In this document: positions 56,840-64,000 of the stretch, in pieces | How positions within the stretch are numbered: the first letter of the stretch is position 1 | How the letters are laid out: the number at the start of each line of letters is the position of its first letter | Notes under the pieces: model-generated | Databases searched by the model: none | Told to the model about the DNA's origin: nothing | What the model saw: only the letters and a program-made list of their open reading frames with translations | Position numbers and translations under genes: made by a program | Assembly (NCBI GenBank): GCA_022577435.1 | Contig: JAKOON010000011.1 | Coordinates: 13,466,318-13,530,317, forward strand | Direction of reading: 5' to 3' | DNA: 64,000 bases | From: Embiotoca jacksoni | Taxonomy: Eukaryota > Chordata > Actinopteri > Embiotocidae

Positions 56840-59245
56840 CCCCCCCCCCGCCCTGAAAGAAAGCAGCGTTGCAGCGCCGCTTCCACCGGGATCACAGTCT
56901 ACGGCTCATCTCCAACGCCGCACATGTGGACGTATACTATAAACACCGAACACATGTGGACTCTGACATCACCGGGGCTCCTGCATGTGTGTTCCTCTTT
57001 GTCTGACTGGCTGTCTGTGTGTGTGTGTGTGTGTGTGTGCGTGTGTGCGTGTGTGCGCGTGTGCGTGTGCGCGTGGGAGCGTATGCTAGCTGTTATCGCG
57101 GTAAAAGCAGACAAAGTGTGGACGCAGAAGAAAGTAGCTTTTTATCTGAGCGTTTTTGTGGTTTCATCCTCCCCTCCATCCGCACTGGGATTTTCCACTT
57201 TGCGATTATTTATGTGCATTCTCCTCGGCTCACCCCGAAAAACCCTGGGAGTCAGACACACAAACGGCAAGTAAATACCAGCGTTTGAGTTTGCGATCTG
57301 CTCCGTCCGATGCTTCGAGCCAGAAACGAGTCCTCGTCAGCGCATCTCACGAGCGGGATCGACCTCTTTTGTGGGCGCGTGTGTTCGAGGGCCGTAGACC
57401 ACCCAAAACGGACACGCGGGAAGTCGCGGGAGCAGAAAAAAGGAAGCAGTTGAATAAAACAGAGGGAAAGAGTTTAAGATTTGTGTTCAGGGATGCTCTT
57501 TATCGGAGTAATATTTCTGCCTTCATTTGATGGGAGTTCAGGAGCACGATTCAACACTTCTCCTGGTGGTTACTGTGCAGCGCTGTTGCCGTATTAGCAT
57601 TTCCCAGCGTGCCTTCGTTATTTCTTTTGTAACTCTTAAGAATAAAACAACCAAATCAAATCAAAGTGGGAAGAAATGATATTTGCTTTTGTTAAAACAT
57701 GCAGTTTTTGGAAGATTTCAACGAAGACGTAATGGTACATAAAATGAGGCTCTGATTCAAAACCATAAGATTTCAAAGTAGCAAAGTCATACATACATGT
57801 CGCAGTTAAGGTAGAGTTAGCCTGGAACTTGTAAGAGGTTAAATACTCCAAACTCCATAAGTATCAAATAATACATATTAAAACATTAAAACAACTGAAG
57901 ATGAAAGTTGAATTTTACTCTTCATGGGATTCATGTCTTAACTCCCAAAAAGTTCAGGGTTAACTCCTGGAAAAAAGTTGCTTTCCTAAATGATCATTTT
58001 GTTGTTTTCTTGTCGCCGTGATGCCGATTTTTGTCGCATCACACTAACTATCATCCCCCCCCACCCTGTGTTGCAGAAGTTCCAAGACATCGAAGAAAAC
58101 CACATCCTGCACATGAAGGAGATCATCCAGTCGTACTCGCAGTCCGTGGACGAGACGCACGTTCTGATCGGAGAGGTGAGCGCGTGCGCATGCGCACGTA
58201 CGTCCTCCGAAAACATTCCTGTGGGTGGAGAAGGTGTCTCGTTGACTTGGGGGCCGCGCTCACTGGGTTCACTGTGTGTCATGTCAATTAGTGTCGTCTT
58301 TGATCTCGCTAATCATTTAACTGAGAAGCAGGAAATGGTCCATTCATCCTTTTATGCCCAGCAATTAAAAACTGATCAAAACGCGCCTCTTGGCCTATCG
58401 AAGGCACCTCCGCGAGTCCCGACAGTTGCCAAAAAAAAGTGCGAGAGTTTGAAAGTGACACACGGGAACTCTTTTGTTTCTGGAAGAGTGTGTTTAGGTT
58501 TATGAACGTGGCATCGGGTCCAATTGTGAAGGCTTTCAAACATGATTCAGAGCTTTTTTAATCCGTTTTTAATGCGAACCAGAGATTTCTTTTAATTTAT
58601 TTACCCAGCAATCATACTTAGGCAGTGCCACACAGAATAACTGCAGTCTGAGTACAATCTGCTGCTCTGTTTTAATTCATCTGCTGCTGCAGTTCGCCCC
58701 TCGCCTCTAGAGGGCGACTCAGCTCCACCCAGAGGAAAAACGCCAGTCCGGCACCCTTGTTGTATACAGTCTATGGTCCAGCCTGCAGCTCGTGAGGCAA
58801 GTTGGAAAGAATGCGGAGCGACAGGCTACCACAGGTTATTCAGCCCCGCAGTTCCTGCTTCTGAGCAGGGGATGGGCAGTGCTGCATGCCTGTTGCTGAG
58901 ATAAATTAAAACACGGCCCGAGGACGAGGTGGTCGGTCTCTCCGAACCCGGAAAGTCCCGAGCAAATCTTGAGAAACTGTGAGAAATTGTCTTCGGACCA
59001 GATTTGTGGAGGGTGCTGGGTTCCTGCCATTATCTCCTGAAGGGTGAGGCAGGAATGAGGGGAGGGGGGAGAAGGGGAGGGAGGCAGGGAGGGAGGGAGG
59101 CGGAGACCAATTTTAACTCTGCAACGCTGCGATTAGTCACTGAGGCCACAGGCGCTCACACTGAGGATCAAAACACACAGACAGAATCGCACATGTACAT
59201 ACACTTGTCTTGAAAATAAACTATTGTAAGTGCTGGATAAGTTTA

Positions 59246-59288
<43 letters not shown>

Positions 59289-60297
59289 GTCTGACATGCA
59301 CAGCTGGAACGGGAGCATCACTTGAACTTCAGGTCAACGGTGGAGTTCGAGGGAGACTGATACTTATACAAGAAAAACTGAAGGAAACAAACAACGAATA
59401 ACACACAAAAAAAACCCCAAAAAACTCAAGTTTGATGTTCTATATTTAGATCCTCCGATACTTAAGTCCAGTGTTGAGCTGCTGGCGGTTCGCGGTCATT
59501 AAATTAAATCCCAACGGTTTCTGGTTCATTTGTGCATTATCAATATTTAGAAATAAACAAAATGATATTGATTATCGGCCAAAATGTGGTTATCAAACAC
59601 TTGTGAGAGAGATACGTGATAGAAGCAGGAGATTTTACTGTATAACGATAAACTTTATTGCCCACGATGACATCAATGCATCGAAACAGGCAACTTCCCC
59701 GAATAATTATAGATAACTGTAAATAAAATAAAAACACTAACAGAAAAATGTCTGAATTACCCCAAACAATTTTTTCTACATTAAGTTCTGTAAAAACAAA
59801 AAACAGAGACAGAGACATAACTTGGGTATCTGTGATTAGGGCCAATCAACATCTCCGCCGAAAAGAGAGACAAAGAAGTGTTCATGTCTGCCGTGCGAGT
59901 TGGAGCCGGCAGCAGCAGTTCAGTGGGCATGAAACGTAAAACGGATCAGAATGAGAACTCAGCGGTGTAAAAGGAGGGAAAGAATACCGTATAAAGGTAA
60001 AATGTTTAGTTCGTACTGGAGTCGGGGACGAGAAAGTGCAGAACGTTGTTTCGGCGTGGAGACGAGCTTTTTTTTTTTTTTTTTTTAAACTCTCATGGGT
60101 GTGTGTGAGGGGGGTGGAGGGGGGTGGAGGGGTGGAGTGCGTGCTTGTGTTTGTTTTTGTAAGTGAGCGTTTGTGTGTGTGAGCGGGGATACCTTGAAGG
60201 CACATGCATGTTCTTTGCGATGCATGCTGGTGGACGTCTCGGTTGGGGATGAGGTTTTGTTTGGTTGCGTGTGCGTGTGTGTGCGTGTGCGTGTGTG

Positions 60298-60365
<68 letters not shown>

Positions 60366-60617
60366 AAGGAGAGACAGACAGGCGAGGCCAGGCAGGTTGA
60401 TGACACGAGTGGCCTCCGTAATGGCAGCAGCACCTGACAGATTGCGTGTGCTGCACCCAGGCATACTTCCTCACCGTGGCAACCTCCACTGTCCCCCTCA
60501 TCCACATCACACACAACCACCCCCACCCCTCCCCCACCCCACAACATCCTCTCCTACCAGGGCACAGAAGGCTAATGCACTCCACCTCACCACAGGGGCC
60601 CGGGGGGGAGGGGAAGG

Positions 60618-60652
<35 letters not shown>

Positions 60653-60780
60653 TATATGTGTGTTTTGTTTGATAGCAGGGCACACTCTTTCGCTTACAGT
60701 ATCACGCACATCTAAATGGTTTGTTTGCGATGGCAGAGCCACTCTCTTCATCCACATGCCCATCGCTTTTACACCCTCCA

Positions 60781-60828
<48 letters not shown>

Positions 60829-62373
60829 GCACACACACATCCCACAAAAAAACAAACAAGCAAACAAACACTATCCCTGCCTCCGATATACCGCCCAAAG
60901 GGGTATCAGCTGTGCCGGCGAGCAATGATGAGGCCTGACACAGCGGAGTGACAGTAAAGTACAGTTTGTCTCGGCATGCCAGATAAACACAAACAAATGA
61001 TATGAATACCAATGGAAGCCCACGCGGCTCAAGTTAGAGAGAGAACGAACAGCAGCAAGCTGTCTCTTCCTGCACGTCAACCAGTCACTACTGTTTCTGT
61101 GAAATGTGTGTACTTGTTCTGATAACTCAAAGCAGTAAAGTCAGATCAGTCATCGAACGACGGGTTTAATGTCGACAATTCCATTTTAGTGAACAAAAAA
61201 AGTCAAATTAAAGACCCAGTTTTGTTTCAACATGTAAAAGCTCCTTGATTTTAATATTTCTACGTGAAATAATGGTGTTTTACTTTTTGCCAGAATGAAT
61301 GCCTTTTTCTTTTTTAAACTTTTTGTGTTTCCTTTTCAAAGATCGACTTTACATTACAGGATTTGAACATCTGAGCACTACGGACCTTTTCCTGTTTGAA
61401 AAAAAAATTACACATAAAGTAAAAGATTAAAACACTACTGTTTAATAAAAAAAATTAAAAAATTAAAAAGAAGCAACATTTTGAACACAGCGTTGTCTAC
61501 TCTAGCTGATTTCACATGGTGCACCTTTCCGTTGTGCTCGGGTACAATATATGCATGTAATAATTGTAATTGATTTATATATATTTCTTATGAAATAACA
61601 CACCTGCGATCACCGGAATAACATTCAACAGCTGAGTAGGGAGAAATACCAGTCTGTGGCAAAATTTTAAAAGTTGGGATCCAGTTGGGATCACAGCATG
61701 AAAAACCGCACTACAACGTTTATTAAGTGTTGGTGAGTTTGAATGTGAGTGTGCTGCCACAGCTGAGCGATCGCAGTTCATCTCACCTGGTTAAACACTT
61801 CGGTCAAACGATAGTACTGGCAGTCAGTATGTTTTCTTGAGGAGAACTGGACCCGAGGGTTGAGGTTGTAGGGGGAGTCTCCCATGATGCACCTGAGCAC
61901 CTCTCCACTGCTCTCCAAACATCTGTATTCCACCACTGCATTAACATTATGTCTTAATGTGGTTGTCTTACTTGTATTATTTTATTTACTTGCTGCATGT
62001 TCTGTTTTATGTGTTCTTTGTAATCGTAAAGTGTACTGCTCAGTGACTCTGCACTTGATTGGTTGATTGATTGACTCGAGTAAATGGCCCGAAATGAACT
62101 TTTTCAGTAATTAATGAATTGATTATTAATCAACTGTGTAAATTGGTACCCCCAACACAAAATTGATCAAAATTTACCAGCAAGATTTACAAGAGCTTAT
62201 TTTTCAATGTGCACACAGTCTTTTGAGTTTCAAGTAACCATCAGTAAATATGTTTTATTGTTTTGGAATTTTGTAGGTTCACACTGAATTTGTGAGGAAC
62301 ATCGAGAACACGTCGGTGGAGAGTTTAATACAGAAGCTGGCCGAGAGCAAAGGAACGGGCAAGGAGAGACCAG
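39776..62373 (+). CDS. fcho2: F-BAR domain only protein 2, exons 1-8 (partial, continues past the right edge)
   Basis: Exons: 39776-39808, 49604-49695, 53350-53424, 53966-54107, 55885-56037, 56324-56428, 58077-58175 and 62277-62373, joining in frame to 265 codons plus one base. FCHO2 bends membrane and nucleates clathrin-coated pits with EPS15, intersectin and AP2 at the plasma membrane. The visible part is the F-BAR dimer domain: it starts MITPYFLENFWGEKNNGFDVLY, has DFIRERSTIEEAYARSMTKL and TFAPVWDVFK, a long helical middle and ends ESKGTGKERPG. These choices match FCHO2 rather than FCHO1. The linker and C-terminal mu-homology domain lie outside the window. All introns are GT-AG. Exon 5 (residues 115-165) is enclosed by complementary GT and CA arrays. 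Position directly after tnpo1 matches the human gene order. Confidence 0.96.
42505..42572. repeat. (TG)~31 microsatellite ending in GCGCGC
   Basis: This is a TG array with a short CG tail in fcho2 intron 1. Confidence 0.95.
42960..43735. repeat. Old interspersed repeat fragments of types common in fish introns
   Basis: Parts resemble a dispersed fish repeat I recognise by pattern: a ACCAAAGTGCT start (43079-43091), a GTTCTGAAGTTTGAGC-like block near 43338-43353, and an ATATTCACTTTTGTAAGGCTG / ATCGTTGCAGCTCC block at 43610-43735. They are heavily diverged and the boundaries are approximate. No family name is offered. Confidence 0.45.
44705..44960. repeat. Diverged interspersed repeat fragment
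   Basis: AACTGATTATTCATTTGGTC and AAATGTCAGAAAATCGTTCA (44715-44760) match in style the same dispersed repeat type as at 43560-43735. This is pattern recognition only. Confidence 0.35.
45425..45790. repeat. Diverged interspersed repeat fragment
   Basis: CAGTTCACAGTGCTTTTACA (45471-45490), GTTCTCTGGAAGTTTGTTCC (45662-45681) and a GGCTCTGAGGACGGAAAGCAGACC-like block (about 45722-45745) are typical parts of an abundant fish intronic repeat. The A-run at 45598-45614 splits it. There is no coding capacity. Confidence 0.5.
48515..48732 (+). mobile_element. Internally deleted Tc1/mariner-like transposon relic
   Basis: The left end (TACACTTACTTG..., 48515 on) and the right end (GGTGTACCTAATAAAGT, about 48703-48719) are related inverted ends of a common fish Tc1/mariner-type element. 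Inside, GCTAATATCTAATTAGCCAA and TTTAAGTGACTTTAATGG are remnants of its leader and first transposase codons. Next to the right end, AAAAGGGGGTCCAACCTGGT is its usual subterminal sequence. About 220 bp remain and the transposase is gone. Confidence 0.78.
49016..49096. repeat. 21-bp tandem repeat, about 3.7 copies
   Basis: The unit is CCTTCAGTACATACCATGTGA, given here in its 21-bp register only as CCTTCAGTACATACCATGTG plus A. The last copy is diverged. Confidence 0.9.
49696..53349 (+). other. fcho2: fcho2 intron 2
   Basis: This 3.7 kb intron has donor GTAAGA and acceptor CTCTAG. A CpG-richer patch at about 49740-50260 stands out from AT-rich surroundings and may be an old insertion. A purine run lies near 52767-52815. 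No exon was recognised. Confidence 0.6.
54108..55884 (+). other. fcho2: fcho2 intron 4
   Basis: This 1.8 kb intron ends in a (GT)~31 array only 9 nt from its acceptor AG. A second, shorter (GT)~12 run is at 55210-55233. There is no coding sequence. Confidence 0.65.
55813..55875. repeat. (GT)~31 array abutting the fcho2 exon 5 acceptor
   Basis: 63 bp of perfect GT are followed by TTTTGTCAG and then exon 5. The array replaces most of the usual pyrimidine tract. Confidence 0.97.
56047..56110. repeat. (CA)~32 array abutting the fcho2 exon 5 donor
   Basis: 64 bp of perfect CA start 10 nt after exon 5 ends, fully complementary to the GT array on the other side of the exon. Confidence 0.97.
56788..56838. 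repeat. (CA)~25 microsatellite
   Basis: This is a perfect CA array in fcho2 intron 6. Confidence 0.95.
57017..57074. repeat. (TG)n with CG interruptions
   Basis: This alternating pyrimidine-purine tract lies about 180 nt after the CA array at 56788-56838 and is complementary to it. Confidence 0.9.
59251..59286. repeat. (CA)~18 microsatellite
   Basis: This is a perfect CA array in fcho2 intron 7. Confidence 0.95.
60267..60363. repeat. (TG)n array with CG interruptions, ~97 bp
   Basis: This is the longest alternating pyrimidine-purine tract in the window, ending in a GCGCGC block. Confidence 0.93.
60621..60651. repeat. (TG)~15 microsatellite
   Basis: This is a perfect TG array about 130 nt before a complementary CA array. 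Confidence 0.95.
60781..60828. repeat. (CA)~24 microsatellite
   Basis: This is a perfect CA array, complementary to 60267-60363 and 60621-60651. Confidence 0.95.
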
Positions 62374-64000
62374 GTGAGCCACCAGAGGCCTCTAATGTTT
62401 AATTCAAGCGGCAACCATCAGTGACGTCGCCCGTTGGTTTGTGAACGGCCGTTAGGAAGCCTGGAGTTCAGAGTTTGGCTGGCGCCATCTTGCGATATCG
62501 CAGCGGTTTGGAGCAGGAAGTGACCATATTTGGACGAACTGGGGGGGGGGGGAGCTAGCAGTGGATCTGGCTCGATCTGATTGAAAACGATACTACGTCC
62601 CGCCCACCGATAGCCGTAACCTGACTGCACCACAGGTCTGCCAATCAAACAGGCACGCCCCCACACCCCCCACCCTAAAACCACATCTTTTTGAGGCTTA
62701 TTTTCCAAATTAATGACGGCAATACTTACAGATGGACCGCCAGAAAACTAATAAGAAGGAGCGACTTTAGCTAACAACACCAAAATAACTTGTGGAGCAA
62801 ATTTATTGACTTAGAATTTTCTGAGACAAGTTGAATGGGAGTCTATGGAGCCGGAGGATTTTTGGAGCCGACCCTCTGGTGGCCCTCGGTGGTATTGCAG
62901 TTATTTTTCAGAGCCGGAAGCGTCATCCACTTTTATATACGGTCGATGGATTAATTCTAATAATTCACGTTGTCTGTGTGTTGATAAACTGCTTCTGGGC
63001 CTGGGGGAAGGGTGTATAGGAGAGGGGCAATTAGAAGTAGGAGAGGGGGCCATCAGAGTCAATCATAGTAATCTGCTGTAAAGGTAGACAGGCTCGGCAT
63101 TCCGGTAAGCATGTGACACACGGAGGGGGGGGGGCGCTTTGCTGCGCTCACAGACTAAGCAGCCATAACCAACTTCTTTCTAGGAGGTCAGAGCTCAACA
63201 ATGATTCTTGTGTAAACTTTGCCATGCCACAATAATCAAGGGAATACTCCTCATACCCCCGCCCCCCCCCCGCCCCTCCCCCTCACCTCCCTCTTCCTCC
63301 ACACACACATTCCCCCTACACACTCACACACCTCATTCATTGACAGCTACTCTTGAATCTTGACTTTTAGTTCTGTCAACTTTTTGATTCGTCCGTGCAG
63401 CCTGATGCATGCGAGCGGTTTTAAAACCCTCGGCGGTAAATATTGCTTCGCTCGTCTGGTCTCCTCTCCCCCCCCTCCCTCCCCCTCCTTCGTACATGTA
63501 CTACATTACCTCAGGTCACAGGCACACAGGGTCCACCTCTGCTGTGTTTGTGTGTACACACACGGTGACCCCCGTGTCCAGACGCTGCGTCCGAAAAGTG
63601 GTGGCCCTCATTTGTTTGGACAGCAGAATTAATTGAGGCTAAAAAAAAAAAACAACAAAAACAAAAAAAACGGTTAGAAAATTCCTTCTCGTATCAAGCT
63701 GTTCATTAGGGATTGCGCAGCAGCCCCGGCGCTGTCAGAAAAATAACCTGTCCATCCCCTGATGAAATAGCTGAACGGATGGCCGGTCCGGGGCCTTTAG
63801 AGAGAGAGAGAGGTTGAATAAACTTTCTATTGCGGAAACAATCCCAAAGTGACACGCTGCGAGGCGGGGGGGTTCGGAGTGTTCAACGATATCCAGCTGA
63901 GCTGTCAACTGGCGGTGGGCCAGACACGCAAACCCCCCCCCCTCTTCCCCCCTCACCCTCACCCACACCCCATCCCCCCCCCGCCCCCTCTCCCACTCCC
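62374..64000 (+). other. fcho2: fcho2 intron 8 (partial)
   Basis: Donor GTGAGC follows exon 8. The intron holds a full-looking copy of the short dispersed element at 62406-62950 and long C-rich stretches toward the right edge (for example 63256-63300 and 63900-64000). The next fcho2 exon, expected to start near LIEFEE, was not found before the edge. Confidence 0.7.
62406..62950 (+). mobile_element. Short non-autonomous element, copy 3 (most complete)
   Basis: About 545 bp start AAGCGGCAACC and end TATATACGGTCGATGGA. They are flanked by a 7-bp direct repeat TTAATTC (62399-62405 and 62951-62957) that may be a target-site duplication. The element is similar along its length to 6847-7322 and, inverted, to 23935-24320. 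It has no open frame of note, so it must have moved with help from another element. Confidence 0.78.

Larger units (their letters stand above)
56429..58076 (+). other. fcho2: fcho2 intron 6
   Basis: This 1.6 kb intron (donor GTATCG, acceptor TTGCAG) contains (CA)n at 56788-56838 and mixed (TG)/(CG) at 57017-57074. There is no coding sequence. Confidence 0.65.
58176..62276 (+). other. fcho2: fcho2 intron 7
   Basis: This 4.1 kb intron has donor GTGAGC and acceptor TTTTGTAG. It contains CA arrays at 59251-59286 and 60781-60828, TG arrays at 60267-60363 and 60621-60651, and a possible fragment of the short dispersed element near 58690-58780 (TATACAGTCTATGG end). No exon was seen. Confidence 0.6.

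Noticed and set aside
56429..58076. fcho2 intron 6 as a U12 intron (donor GTATCG)
   Set aside because: The donor GTATCGTTG differs from GTATCCTTT at two of nine places, and the acceptor side has a CTAAC-type U2 branch rather than TCCTTAAC.
39776..62373. Calling this gene fcho1
   Set aside because: NNGFDVLYHNMKHGQ, FSQLGTFAPVWDVFK and VESLIQKLAESKG fit FCHO2, and the neighbour is tnpo1.

Overview
This window is vertebrate nuclear DNA, almost certainly from a ray-finned (teleost) fish. The basis is small multi-exon genes with GT-AG introns as short as 81 bp, a very high density of CA/GT microsatellites and A/T homopolymers, and interspersed repeats typical of fish genomes. No bacterial, phage or CRISPR feature was found. 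The exact species cannot be told from the sequence.

Four protein-coding genes were resolved exon by exon. On the minus strand at the left are dck (deoxycytidine kinase; only exons 1-2 are inside, 1307-1857) and mob1b (MOB kinase activator 1B, Hippo pathway; complete, 6 coding exons, 13046 down to 5414, 216 aa). On the plus strand are tnpo1 (transportin-1/karyopherin-beta2; complete, 23 coding exons, 15330-34538, 890 aa) and fcho2 (FCH/F-BAR domain only protein 2, clathrin endocytosis; the first 8 coding exons, 39776-62373, about 265 aa, running off the right edge). For every gene the exon phases join without a frame error. mob1b and tnpo1 are head-to-head, with 2.3 kb between start codons. 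dck lies downstream of mob1b on the same strand, and fcho2 downstream of tnpo1 on the same strand. As I recall the human map, MOB1B-DCK are neighbours on 4q and TNPO1-FCHO2 on 5q, so the window joins two gene pairs that are separate in human. The four genes have unrelated functions (nucleotide salvage, Hippo signalling, nuclear import, endocytosis) and do not form a pathway.

Layout: 1-1306 dck intron; 1307-1857 dck exons and 1858-2045 its GC-rich promoter; about 2046-5413 intergenic DNA plus the probable long mob1b 3' UTR; 5414-13046 mob1b; 13047-15329 shared upstream region, AT-rich in the middle; 15330-34538 tnpo1; 34539-38207 probable tnpo1 3' UTR; 38611-39060 a solo LTR with a clear target-site duplication; 39061-39775 fcho2 upstream region; 39776-64000 fcho2, with a 9.8 kb first intron full of old repeats.

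No new multi-gene system is visible. The observations most worth checking concern RNA processing. fcho2 exon 5 is in-frame and sits between a (GT)~31 array right at its acceptor and a complementary (CA)~32 array right at its donor. tnpo1 intron 1 carries a perfect U12-type 5' splice site. tnpo1 intron 6 uses a GC-AG boundary. CA arrays recur just downstream of several donors. Also of interest are a 450 bp solo LTR, three copies of one short non-autonomous element, and a decayed Tc1/mariner-like relic.
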